From NCBI GenBank assembly GCA_965262565.1, contig CBDHFQ010000020.1:682001-746000 (forward strand): DNA of 64,000 bases, read 5' to 3'. The translations under genes were made by a program, and so were the position numbers. The notes below the pieces were generated by a model that searched no databases, was not told the DNA's origin, and saw only the letters and a list, made by a program, of their open reading frames with translations. Of the stretch, positions 1-9,516 are shown piece after piece; within the stretch, counting starts at the first letter, position 1, and each line of letters starts with the position of its first letter. The DNA comes from CBDHFQ01 sp965262565. Lineage in GTDB: Bacteria; Bacteroidota; Bacteroidia; J057.

Positions 1-1
1 A

Positions 2-3000
2 AGTAAGGTCAAATGGGTAGATCTTGATCTTGATACTAATATTGACATCATTATCACTGGACAGGATCAAAATGATTCTATCCGGACAGATATTTATCTA
101 AATGATGGAACGACCTTTACCTTGAATCAGACAAATCCCGCACTGAAAGGAGTAGTCGATGGTACCCTTGAGGTAGTGGATTACAATGGAGACGGTTTCG
201 TAGATTTATTATTAAGTGGTCAAAGTGGTCCAAATATTGATGATAGCTTTTCTGGGCTATTTTTGAATGATGGGAATGGGAATTTTACATCCGATGCGGT
301 TAATTCAGCTATCCTACCACTCCTACAAAATCCGTCAATGTCATGGGCAGATTACGATAGCGATGGAAAGATAGATCTGTTTATTTCTGGTCAGGAACTT
401 GATAATGGAATCTTTATCCCCACCTTTGGATTATTTAGAAATATGAATCCTCCTGTAGCTCCGTTGGTAAGTAATCCACCTACAGGATTAAGTATTGCAC
501 CAGATAATAATATACTGGATCAAATTAATTTTGATTGGATTGCACCTAATGACATCAATCCTAATCTTGTTCCTTCCCTTACCTATAATATCTATATCTC
601 AGATTCATTGGGACAAACTTTTCTTACCTCACCTTTGGCGGATATTGATAATGGATTTAGGAAAGTGGTTAGAATAGGGAATGTAGGTCCAGCCAGTGAA
701 TGGAATATTAGAGGGTTAGGTTCTGGAAAATACTTTTGGAGCGTGCAAGTAATTGGACCTGATATGAGTTCTTCGGAATTTGCAGAAGTAGATTCTTTTG
801 AATATACGGCTCCGGTATTTACAGATGTTACCAGTACCAGCTTTATAGATGAGATTCCTCCGGGATTAGTCGATGGAAGTATGGATTGGGGGGATTACAA
901 CAACGATGGATTGTTAGACTTAGCGGTAACAGGCACAGTTTCAGATGCTGATACAGGATTTACGAGAATCTTCCAAAATACACCTTCAGGGTTTAGGGCA
1001 TTACCTCTTGATAATCTACTTCCACTACAAGAAAGTTCCATTCGATGGATAGACTATGATAATGATGGATTTCTGGACATTTTCCATATGGGATTTGACG
1101 GAAACATTAATAAAGTAGCTATATACAGAAATTTAGATAGCGCAAGATTTGAAGCATTAGTAGATTTAAGGGTATTAGCGTTAAAGAATGGAGATGTCGA
1201 TTGGGGGGATTACGATAATGATGGAGATATGGATTTCGTCATTATTGGTGATAGCCCTAAAATAGACGGAACTTCAGATGGTAGGACGATCTTATATGAA
1301 AATGGGGGCAATGGGAATTTTACCAGGGTTGCGGATGCTGGATTCTCTACTGTCTTTGGCGGATCTATCAGATTTGCAGATTATGATAATGATGGTGATC
1401 TGGACATTCTTTATAACGGAACCACGGGTTCGCTTCCCTCAACAAAACTTTACCAATTTAATCAGACCACAAGCAGATATACTGAAATTGACATTAATGG
1501 ACAACTTCCCATATTGGAATCAGGAAGCATAGATTGGGGCGACTACGATAATGATGGAGACCTCGATATATTGATGACAGGTAGAGATGGATCGGAAATT
1601 ATTTCAGGAGTATATCGAAATGATGGAGATAACACTTTTGTAGATATCGCTGCAGGCTTAGTAACTACCTTCGATGGAGATGCACGTTGGGGAGATTACA
1701 ATGATGATGGGTATATTGATATTTTGATGACTGGTAATAATGGTAGCGAAAAAATTACTCAGATTTACAGAAATGAAATAGATGCTTCCAATATATTTGT
1801 GCCCGATGATTCAGCCTCATTCTCATTGCCTGGCGTAGATAAAAATGCAGCTATCATCTGGGGAGATTACAATAATGACGGTAAACTGGATATTGCTTTA
1901 ACAGGTAGAACAGTGGATGATCCCGAAGAAACTACCTTCCGATTATTCAGAAATGGAGAAACAACAGAAAACAGAGTTCCGCTTATTCCTACTAACTTAT
2001 CTCAGGATCAGGATATAGAGGAAGATGATGTTATTTTGAGGTGGTCTCCCAGTGCTGGATACCTAATAGGAAATGATACGACTATATTTAACGAAGATAC
2101 CCTTCAATTCAATGCTGGATTTGATCCATACACCTATAATATTTGGCTAGGTAGAGATTCTCTTGATGCAAGTGTTATTAATCCAATGTCATTACTTGAG
2201 TCAGGATTTAGAAAAGTGGTTCGCAAAGGGAATGTCAATAAAATCAATGAGTGGATAGTCAAAGGTCTCGCTACTGGTGACTATTTCTGGACCGTACAAG
2301 CCATTGATACTGACTTTGAAGGTTCTGGCTTCGCTCCTCTTCAACGATTTAGAGTAGATAAGCCCCCTTTTCGAGAAGTGACAACGATTGTGTTTGATCC
2401 TTCTGAAATCCCTTCCCAATTCTCAAATTCCTCAATGAGTTGGGGGGATTATGACAATGATAATGATCTGGACTTGTTAATCTCTGGTAAAGTAGCTGAA
2501 GGAAACCATCGGGCAACGCTTTATGAATTCGATGGGGCCCAATTTCGGGAAGTCCCCTTTGTCAGTGATAGTTTATTCGGATTGGCCAGTGGAGGAGCTG
2601 AGTGGGGAGATTATGACAATGATGGTGATTTAGATATTTTATTATCAGGGGAGGATGCTTCTGGGACAGCACACACCTGTGTCTATCGAAATGATCCTGA
2701 TAGAAGGTTTAGCGAAGATGTATTAGCCTCAAATAACATAACAGATATTACCCTCGGAGAAGCAAAATGGGGTGACTATGATAATGATGGTGATCTGGAT
2801 GTCATTCTTGCAGGTCGAAGCAATTCCGGAACTCCTATTGCAGAAGTAATTGAGAATATTTTATCCTCAGATGGTACTAGGACGTTTAGAAGGGATGATA
2901 GGGCATCTGCTGATTTAGTAGGAGTAGAGCAGGGAAGCTTAGATTTAGGAGATTTCGATAAAGATGGATTTCTGGATATTCTCCTCACCGGATTTTCTGC

Positions 3001-5620
3001 TAACAACGCTACTTTCGCAGAAGTGTACAGAAATAATGGAGTTGGTAGATTTATAGACTTCAATGCACCTATCAATAGTGTAGTTCAGAGTGATGCTGCC
3101 TGGGGAGATTTTAATAATGATGGTTTTCTCGATATTCTAATAACTGGTAACAGAGATCCCATAGGCGATTTTCCCGAAAGTCAGGTATTCGTTTATGGAG
3201 TGAATCGAGCTAATTTTTCCATTGCCAAGCAATTTTCCCCAGGAATTAAGAAAAGCCACGTCCAATGGGGTGATTTTGACAATGACGGCTTACTGGACAT
3301 CTTCATGATAGGAGAAGAGACCCGAATTACAGAGTCCAATGAAGATTCTTTATCTATTCGATCATCTATCTTTAGTAATGATGGAAGAAACGACTTCATC
3401 GAAAACCTGGCCGCTTCTAATGTCACTTCTAATCCTTCCTTCGGTAATGGTGCCTGGGGAGATTATGATGGTGATGGAAAACTGGATTTAGTCATTTCAG
3501 GAGATGAATCGGACTCCTCTGGATTGGGGATCCGCTTATACAAGAATGTGGAAGCTCCTGAACCACTTGTGCTAGATCCACCAAGTAATTTAGTCGGTAC
3601 TGCGGAAGGAGATAAAATTCTATTATCCTGGTCTCCTCCTGAAAGTTATGATTCTGCCTTAGTAAAGGGATTAACATATAATGTAATAGTAGGAATAGAT
3701 ACGATCAATCCAGATATCGTCTCACCTTTATCCAGTACTAATACAGGTTTTAGGAGAGTTGTTAGATTAGGAAATACTTTCCATAATTCTTCCTATTCAT
3801 TAGGTAATATTCCTGATACCACTTATTGCTGGGCCGTTCAGGCTGTAGCACCTAATTATCAAGGAAGCTCATTTCAAGTATCTGATACTTGTATCACCTT
3901 TACCAATCCCAGACCTGTTGTAGAAAACGTTGAATTTCCACATTATGTCAGATTTGATAATGATACTTCAGTATCTGTAACGGTAAGAAATCTGGACGCT
4001 ATTAATAGAGTATTATTCGTCCATAAAGGGATTTCTGAAGGACCGAGCGAGTGGGATAGCGTCGTAGTGAATTTCCCTACGGGAAATATTTACACAGATA
4101 CTATTATCACTGGCAACAGATTTGGAACAATGATTCCCAATGTTAATGAAATTGGGTTGACCTACTATTTTAAAATTGTAGGAAAATTTGGTCTCGATGC
4201 TATTTCGGATACGGGCTATACCTACATATATCATGATAATGGACTTTCTACCTCTATTTCAGGTGGGTCCGTTAGTAGTGCTTATGATATTCTTGCTTTC
4301 CCTCTGCTATTGCCTGATACCTCACAAAGACAAGCTAAAGTATCCACTGTGTTTATTGAGAATTCAGGATTTGGAGAATATGACATCAAGCAGTGGAGAT
4401 TCTGGAGATATAATACGTTAGGACAAAATCTGGTTGAATTTGATGAATCTGTAGATACCATGGTGATGCGGCCTGGAAAAGGATATTGGTTGATTTCCAG
4501 AAGCTTGAGAACCATCAATACAGGGAGGGGAATAACTGTTCCTGCTAATGAATTTAATCCATTTTCTATCAGACTATTACCGGGTTGGAATCAAATAGGC
4601 AATCCCTATAATTTCAATATTTCCTGGAACGATATTCAATCCTATAACAGGACATTTATCCAGGATGAAGTAGACTCGCTTCAATTTGCCGGGTTTAATC
4701 AGGGAGTTGGATATGCTCAGGCTTCTGCGGATCCGATTATCGAGAACTTTAATGGTGCCTTTGTATTTTCCCATGCAGAAACTGATTTAAGATTTCCAGT
4801 CATCAAAAACACCAACATACAACGTAGAATAGCTCAATCCACAGAGACACAACTTAATCATCCTATCGATCATGCGTACTGGGAAGTTGTATTAATGGCT
4901 ATTAGTCCTCAAAAACCTGAGGCAATAGGAGTAATTGGTATGAATAAAGCTGCTAAAGTTAGCAGGGACGGATATGATTTGATGGCTTATCCAAGAATTT
5001 CTGATTATTTAGATATCAATTTTGATCATCCCGAATATTTCTACAGAAGATTTCAAAAAGATGTGGTGCCAACAAGAGATCATTACGTTTGGGAATGTTA
5101 TATAGGCAGTAGTGCAGATGTATCTGTCAGCAGTTTGAAATGGGATAACTCATTTTGGGGAAATAATGGAAAACAGCTGGTTCTTTTTGACATCGAACAA
5201 CAAGTAGCGATTAATATGCGTAATCAACAGGAATATAGCTTTCCTGTTAATGGACGTAGGAAGTATTTTAAGATTTATTATGGAAATGAAGCTTTCATTG
5301 ATTCGAGTGTTAAGATCGTACATGATATTTTATTAGCGCCATTTCCTAATCCTGCGGAAGATGCAGTAACGATTCCAATTAATTTACCTATTTTGGCTAC
5401 CAATGAAATGTATGAGTTGTCTATCGATATTTATAATAACATAGGTCAAAAAATTATTACTTTATTTGAAGGAGCTTTTCCGGAAGGCTATCATGAAATT
5501 AAATGGGATGCAAGAGGATTAAATGCAAACAAAGTGGCCGGAGGAATTTATACAATCAGGATAAATGCCACTGATGGGAAGCGCCAGTTTGAAGGTGTAG
5601 AGAGATTATGGATCAAATAA
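2..5620 (+). CDS. VCBS/FG-GAP repeat protein with T9SS type A sorting domain (5' partial)
   Basis: The reading frame is open to the left window edge from base 2, so the N-terminus and signal peptide lie outside; an apparent TTG start at 122 is not real because VCBS sequence (WVDLDLDTNID) precedes it. About 17 repeats of the WGDYDNDGDLDILMTG type are visible, each with a D-x-D-x-D-G-x-x-D calcium-binding loop as in FG-GAP/VCBS beta-propellers. Three Fn3-like modules (near nt 460-800, 1975-2360 and 3550-3900), each with a GFRKVVRxGN-type motif, separate the propeller blocks. The end (nt about 5310-5620, 'APFPNPAEDAV' to 'GIYTIRI') is a T9SS type A sorting domain, so the protein is exported across the outer membrane and surface-attached or released. 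No catalytic domain is visible; an adhesion or matrix role is inferred. The next gene starts inside its last 13 bases. Confidence 0.9.
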   Translation, partial: SKVKWVDLDLDTNIDIIITGQDQNDSIRTDIYLNDGTTFTLNQTNPALKGVVDGTLEVVDYNGDGFVDLLLSGQSGPNIDDSFSGLFLNDGNGNFTSDAVNSAILPLLQNPSMSWADYDSDGKIDLFISGQELDNGIFIPTFGLFRNMNPPVAPLVSNPPTGLSIAPDNNILDQINFDWIAPNDINPNLVPSLTYNIYISDSLGQTFLTSPLADIDNGFRKVVRIGNVGPASEWNIRGLGSGKYFWSVQVIGPDMSSSEFAEVDSFEYTAPVFTDVTSTSFIDEIPPGLVDGSMDWGDYNNDGLLDLAVTGTVSDADTGFTRIFQNTPSGFRALPLDNLLPLQESSIRWIDYDNDGFLDIFHMGFDGNINKVAIYRNLDSARFEALVDLRVLALKNGDVDWGDYDNDGDMDFVIIGDSPKIDGTSDGRTILYENGGNGNFTRVADAGFSTVFGGSIRFADYDNDGDLDILYNGTTGSLPSTKLYQFNQTTSRYTEIDINGQLPILESGSIDWGDYDNDGDLDILMTGRDGSEIISGVYRNDGDNTFVDIAAGLVTTFDGDARWGDYNDDGYIDILMTGNNGSEKITQIYRNEIDASNIFVPDDSASFSLPGVDKNAAIIWGDYNNDGKLDIALTGRTVDDPEETTFRLFRNGETTENRVPLIPTNLSQDQDIEEDDVILRWSPSAGYLIGNDTTIFNEDTLQFNAGFDPYTYNIWLGRDSLDASVINPMSLLESGFRKVVRKGNVNKINEWIVKGLATGDYFWTVQAIDTDFEGSGFAPLQRFRVDKPPFREVTTIVFDPSEIPSQFSNSSMSWGDYDNDNDLDLLISGKVAEGNHRATLYEFDGAQFREVPFVSDSLFGLASGGAEWGDYDNDGDLDILLSGEDASGTAHTCVYRNDPDRRFSEDVLASNNITDITLGEAKWGDYDNDGDLDVILAGRSNSGTPIAEVIENILSSDGTRTFRRDDRASADLVGVEQGSLDLGDFDKDGFLDILLTGFSANNATFAEVYRNNGVGRFIDFNAPINSVVQSDAAWGDFNNDGFLDILITGNRDPIGDFPESQVFVYGVNRANFSIAKQFSPGIKKSHVQWGDFDNDGLLDIFMIGEETRITESNEDSLSIRSSIFSNDGRNDFIENLAASNVTSNPSFGNGAWGDYDGDGKLDLVISGDESDSSGLGIRLYKNVEAPEPLVLDPPSNLVGTAEGDKILLSWSPPESYDSALVKGLTYNVIVGIDTINPDIVSPLSSTNTGFRRVVRLGNTFHNSSYSLGNIPDTTYCWAVQAVAPNYQGSSFQVSDTCITFTNPRPVVENVEFPHYVRFDNDTSVSVTVRNLDAINRVLFVHKGISEGPSEWDSVVVNFPTGNIYTDTIITGNRFGTMIPNVNEIGLTYYFKIVGKFGLDAISDTGYTYIYHDNGLSTSISGGSVSSAYDILAFPLLLPDTSQRQAKVSTVFIENSGFGEYDIKQWRFWRYNTLGQNLVEFDESVDTMVMRPGKGYWLISRSLRTINTGRGITVPANEFNPFSIRLLPGWNQIGNPYNFNISWNDIQSYNRTFIQDEVDSLQFAGFNQGVGYAQASADPIIENFNGAFVFSHAETDLRFPVIKNTNIQRRIAQSTETQLNHPIDHAYWEVVLMAISPQKPEAIGVIGMNKAAKVSRDGYDLMAYPRISDYLDINFDHPEYFYRRFQKDVVPTRDHYVWECYIGSSADVSVSSLKWDNSFWGNNGKQLVLFDIEQQVAINMRNQQEYSFPVNGRRKYFKIYYGNEAFIDSSVKIVHDILLAPFPNPAEDAVTIPINLPILATNEMYELSIDIYNNIGQKIITLFEGAFPEGYHEIKWDARGLNANKVAGGIYTIRINATDGKRQFEGVERLWIK

Positions 5621-6468
5621 CCACATATCATTTTATTAGTAAACATTTGATAAATAAGGGGTTAACTATTTTTCAATTATTTCTTTGCTTTAACCTGTTA
5701 TATGTTGATCATCACTTAAATGCTCAGGCGGTAAGAGCCAGGAGTAATACAGTCGTACTTGATTTTGGATACCCCGAATTGGAAACGGATGATTCTCCGG
5801 CATTTAACGATCCCAACAACAATAATACTATTGATGTGGGAGAGAGAGTTCAAATCTCTTTTATGCTCAGAAATTCAGGAAGATATACCGCCAATAATGT
5901 CATTATCAGAACTAAGATCAAAGAAAGAATACAAGGTCTTAAGTTGCCTGAACCGTATAATGTAGGAAATCTGGCTCCTGGAAACTCGAGATTTATCAAA
6001 TTACTTATAGAAGGCGACTCATCTTTAGCGTCTAGCGTTGCCCAATTTACCTTTGAAATCATCGAAAATGATGAAACTTCTGAAGAAATAAGTTATGCTG
6101 TGAATACGGCTGATGTCGTTCAGACAGCCAGAGTACAGGTAAATAGCTATGCATTCTTCTCAGATAGTAACAGGATTGAACTGGATAAACCCTTTGAATT
6201 ACGTCTTATTGTACAGAATTTAGGAAATGCAATCGCTAACGAGTTGAATTTTAACATAGGGGTACCGAATCAGATCCTTATCACTTCTTACCTGGATACC
6301 TGTTCTATACCTACCCTCAGACCTGGAGAAATTCAGGAAGTAGCCATTACTTTTATGGTAGGACCCAATTATTTGGAGAAAAAAATTCCTATTGACCTGA
6401 ACATAGAGGATAAATATGGCCAATCTTATGTTACTCGAACGATAAACGCCACAGTAGCTCGTAATTGA
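5608..6468 (+). CDS. Secreted protein with CARDB-like beta domains
   Basis: 286 residues. The ATG lies 13 bases before the end of the upstream VCBS gene, suggesting translational coupling. An N-terminal hydrophobic segment (about residues 18-38) ending near LNAQA looks like a signal peptide. The mature part carries two beta-sandwich stretches with the 'VGERVQISFMLRNSGRYTANNV' theme (cut here to its idea: polar gap, then N-S/L-G-x-A) at about 60-160 and 165-285, typical of CARDB/NEW3 domains that decorate cell-surface proteins. No enzyme motif and no T9SS tail were seen. Because it is coupled to a T9SS adhesin and followed by a DUF3078 envelope protein, a role in the same surface apparatus is inferred. 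Function unknown. Confidence 0.75.
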   Translation: MDQITTYHFISKHLINKGLTIFQLFLCFNLLYVDHHLNAQAVRARSNTVVLDFGYPELETDDSPAFNDPNNNNTIDVGERVQISFMLRNSGRYTANNVIIRTKIKERIQGLKLPEPYNVGNLAPGNSRFIKLLIEGDSSLASSVAQFTFEIIENDETSEEISYAVNTADVVQTARVQVNSYAFFSDSNRIELDKPFELRLIVQNLGNAIANELNFNIGVPNQILITSYLDTCSIPTLRPGEIQEVAITFMVGPNYLEKKIPIDLNIEDKYGQSYVTRTINATVARN

Positions 6469-6532
6469 TAGCGCTTTCTCTTACCTTTACCACACTTTAT
6501 CAATGTATTTTTGCCTAGTGTTTTGAGAACAA

Positions 6533-7777
6533 ATGACCCTGAATATTTTTTTATTGGTAAGGCCAATTTATTACTTTCTCTCTTCCTTTATCGTTTTTTT
6601 TCTAGGTTATCCGATGTACTCCCAAATTTCTGGAACTTTCTCATTGGCTCCAAAAACTAAACAGCCTATTCCATCCTTAGATAATGATTCCCTTAAAGAT
6701 ACCCTCATTTTTAAATTACAATCTCCAAAAAATCCTGAAACTGTTCAATACGCTTATCTGTCCTTAAGAAATAAAGCGGTAATTTATCAACCTGACTCTT
6801 CGGGGAAAGTATTCATTACCGACCTTGCCCCTGAAAAATATATCTTTCTGATAGACAGTAAGAAAAACAGAAGAATAAGGGCGAAAGTCTATCCCGAAAA
6901 TTTTGGTGCTGATAAAGTGAATGAAATTTTATTACTTCCTGACTGGATCTTTGAAAATAAGTTTAATCTCCAATTCACTCAAATTCAATTTGGAAGATAT
7001 TGGCAGGCAGGAGGAATAGATGCGATTTCTGTGGTTACTGATGTATCTATTGGCCTGAATTATCACTACAATCGATTTACTTGGGATAATCAATTAGAAA
7101 TGGGCTATGGATTGATTAACAGAGAAGGACGATCTTTAGAAAAAAATAAAGACATATTTTTGTTTGAGACCAAGATAGGATTTAAAATCAATCCATTTTT
7201 GAATTATTCTTTACTCCTGGATTTCAGGACCCAATTTGCCCCAGGATTTCAATTTATGGCCGATGGGACCAGGGGGAATTTAATCTCTGATTTTTTATCT
7301 CCCGTAAATGCAAATGGTGGAATGGGAATAGATTACAGACCTAGTGATGGCTTGAGTCTGTTTTTATCTGTGGCCAATATGAAATTAACCTATGTGCGAA
7401 ATGATTCATTAGCAGAAAATTTCCTGCCAGAGGAATTTGTTGAGAGGAGAGTGAGGCTTGAATTAGGGGGACTAATTAATGCTACGTTTAAAAGAGAACT
7501 GTTAGAAGATATTTTTTTCAACTCCAGACTGAATCTGTTTACCAATTATATTAAAGGTCCTACCACAGACATAGTCTGGGATAATTCCCTGAATTTTAAG
7601 GTGAACAAATACATTTCGGCTAAAGTCGACGTTCAATTGAAATACGATAGAGATGTTATCTTTGTGATTTTGGATGATGAGAACAATCCCTTAATTGGGT
7701 CTGATGGAAATCCTCGGATGGGGCCCAGAACCCAATTTCGTCAAAGCTTGAGTATTGGCTTGTCATATATTTTTTAA
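6533..7777 (+). CDS. DUF3078-family envelope beta-barrel protein
   Basis: 414 residues with an N-terminal signal sequence (hydrophobic about residues 10-28, cleavage near MYSQ). The central and C-terminal part matches the DUF3078 pattern: 'YWQAGGIDAISV', 'WDNQLEMGYGL', 'LLDFRTQFAPGF', followed by alternating amphipathic strands ending in an aromatic 'SLSIGLSYIF', as in outer-membrane barrels. DUF3078 proteins are widespread in Bacteroidota and not functionally assigned; a carboxypeptidase-like 'YIFLIDSKKNRRI' stretch before the barrel may be a small beta domain. It follows the 5608 gene by 64 bases and may share its transcript. An outer-membrane location is inferred from the strand pattern. 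Confidence 0.75.
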   Translation: MTLNIFLLVRPIYYFLSSFIVFFLGYPMYSQISGTFSLAPKTKQPIPSLDNDSLKDTLIFKLQSPKNPETVQYAYLSLRNKAVIYQPDSSGKVFITDLAPEKYIFLIDSKKNRRIRAKVYPENFGADKVNEILLLPDWIFENKFNLQFTQIQFGRYWQAGGIDAISVVTDVSIGLNYHYNRFTWDNQLEMGYGLINREGRSLEKNKDIFLFETKIGFKINPFLNYSLLLDFRTQFAPGFQFMADGTRGNLISDFLSPVNANGGMGIDYRPSDGLSLFLSVANMKLTYVRNDSLAENFLPEEFVERRVRLELGGLINATFKRELLEDIFFNSRLNLFTNYIKGPTTDIVWDNSLNFKVNKYISAKVDVQLKYDRDVIFVILDDENNPLIGSDGNPRMGPRTQFRQSLSIGLSYIF

Positions 7778-7809
7778 TCGAACGCTAGGCAAAATTAATT
7801 TGTTTGAAT

Positions 7810-8304
7810 ATGATGATCGTAATAATGGGGGTATCCGGTTCAGGAAAATCTACGATAGGACAAAAGTTAAGTGAAAAGTTAGGATTTCAGTTTTTTGATG
7901 GAGACAGCTTTCATCCCGAGGAAAATATTGAGAAGATGAGCGTAGGGGTTCCGCTTTCAGATAAAGACCGATATCCCTGGCTACAACAGATACGGAAGAA
8001 AATGATCCAGCTGGATGTTCAAGGGAAAAGTGGCGTTTTTGCTATTTCCGCATTAAAGGAAGATTACCGGGCGTTCCTATCTACAAGTCCCTTATCTATA
8101 TATTGGGTATACTTAAAAGGTGACTTTAAGACGATTTATCGAAGAATGGAAGGTAGAGTAGGGCATTTTATGAGTGCCAATATGTTAAAGAGCCAATTTT
8201 CCGATCTGGAGGAGCCTCATTCAGCCATCACCATTTCTATAGATCAATCTCCTGAAAAAGCAGTTAATGAGATTGTCGAAAAGATAGGTAGGGAACTTCA
8301 ATGA
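7810..8304 (+). CDS. gntK: Gluconokinase
   Basis: Phosphorylates D-gluconate to 6-phosphogluconate with ATP, feeding the pentose-phosphate or Entner-Doudoroff routes in the cytoplasm. About 164 residues, the usual length of the P-loop GntK family. Walker A is GVSGSGKST close to the N-terminus, followed by the family signature FFDGDSFHP and the 'GVPLSDKDRYPWL' substrate-binding segment; 'ISALKEDYR' corresponds to the conserved S-A-L-K-x-x-Y-R motif. A TTG six bases upstream is also in frame, but the ATG at 7810 (or the next one at 7813) places the P-loop normally. No gluconate permease or dehydratase is adjacent, so it appears to be a stand-alone salvage kinase. Confidence 0.9.
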   Translation: MMIVIMGVSGSGKSTIGQKLSEKLGFQFFDGDSFHPEENIEKMSVGVPLSDKDRYPWLQQIRKKMIQLDVQGKSGVFAISALKEDYRAFLSTSPLSIYWVYLKGDFKTIYRRMEGRVGHFMSANMLKSQFSDLEEPHSAITISIDQSPEKAVNEIVEKIGRELQ

Positions 8305-8412
8305 TATGCGACAGACTTGAATGTTATCCACATTCTCTCTTTTTCTACTTTCGTATGATAAATGCTTTTATACTTGTGATTATTTAACCCAAATCTTTAT
8401 TCCTGACAACTT

Positions 8413-9417
8413 ATGAAAGTCGCCTTTTTTAATACTAAATCATACGACAGAAAATCCTTTGAAGAAGTTAATACCACATACCGTCACGAACTATTTTATT
8501 TAGAACCTAGCTTAAATTGGGATACTCGTGCCCTGGCCGTAGGTTGTAAAGCTATTTGTATATTTGTCAATGATAAAGTTGATGCTGAACTGATCCAGTA
8601 TTTGGCTGAGAATGGAGTTCAGCTTATCGCATTGCGTTGTGCAGGATTTAATAATGTAGATCTGGAAGCAGCACATCAACATGGGATAAAAGTAGTTCGG
8701 GTTCCAGCTTATTCTCCACATGCAGTAGCAGAACATGCAGTGGCATTAATTTTAACATTGAACAGGAAAACACACAAAGCATATAATAGAGTAAGGGAGC
8801 AAAATTTTTCATTAGTTCGTCTTCAGGGATTTGATCTGAACCAAAAAACGGTTGGGGTCATTGGTACAGGAAAAATAGGGAGAGTATTCGCACAAATCAT
8901 GCAGGGATTCCAGTGCAGAATTCTGGCATACGATAAGTACCCTTCGGCAGAAGTAGAGCAGATGGGAATACAGTATGTGGAATTGGCTGAACTTTGGAGG
9001 GAATCGGATATTATTTCTTTGCATTGTCCATTAACGCCAGATACTTATCACATCGTCAATAGAGATGCTTTGAATCAAATGAAAGCGGGAACCATGCTGA
9101 TTAATACGAGTCGGGGAGGCCTCATTGATTCTCCTGCTGTGATAGAGGCATTAAAATCCCGAAAGCTGGGATACTTGGGAATAGACGTATATGAGCAGGA
9201 AGATGAGCTGTTTTTCAGGGATTTATCTGAGACGGTGATAGAAGATGATACCATAGCAAGACTTATTGCTTTTCCCAATGTATTAATTACAGCGCATCAA
9301 GCTTTCTTCACGTATAATGCCCTCCAACAAATTGCTGAAACCACCTTAACAAATATTAAAGCATTTGAAGAAGGAAATGTATTGGACAATGAGGTGACCC
9401 TGGAAGCTATTAAGTAA
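8413..9417 (+). CDS. ldhA: D-lactate dehydrogenase (2-hydroxyacid dehydrogenase family)
   Basis: 334 residues, close to the 329 of E. coli LdhA, and of the fermentative NADH-dependent D-LDH type that reduces pyruvate to D-lactate. The NAD-binding motif GVIGTGKIGRVFAQI is at about 150-165. The catalytic arginine lies in 'LINTSRGGLID', the glutamate in 'GIDVYEQEDE' and the histidine in 'LITAHQAFFTYNA'. The N-terminal 'VAFFNTKSYDR' and 'LRCAGFNNVDLEAA' are characteristic of LdhA rather than of glycerate or formate dehydrogenases. It stands alone between gluconokinase and a DASS transporter, all on the same strand but with gaps of about 100 bases. Substrate assignment is by family resemblance. 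Confidence 0.88.
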   Translation: MKVAFFNTKSYDRKSFEEVNTTYRHELFYLEPSLNWDTRALAVGCKAICIFVNDKVDAELIQYLAENGVQLIALRCAGFNNVDLEAAHQHGIKVVRVPAYSPHAVAEHAVALILTLNRKTHKAYNRVREQNFSLVRLQGFDLNQKTVGVIGTGKIGRVFAQIMQGFQCRILAYDKYPSAEVEQMGIQYVELAELWRESDIISLHCPLTPDTYHIVNRDALNQMKAGTMLINTSRGGLIDSPAVIEALKSRKLGYLGIDVYEQEDELFFRDLSETVIEDDTIARLIAFPNVLITAHQAFFTYNALQQIAETTLTNIKAFEEGNVLDNEVTLEAIK

Positions 9418-9516
9418 ACTTCATTTTCACATAGAAAATAGTAAGAGAGTCCTTCTTTGAGTAATTTGTGCAGTCTGGGATTTCTTTTGCGTGTTTTGAG
9501 ATATGTTTGCTGAAAG

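Noticed and set aside
122..124. TTG start for the first gene
   Set aside because: The frame continues to the window edge with VCBS sequence upstream, so the gene is 5' truncated.
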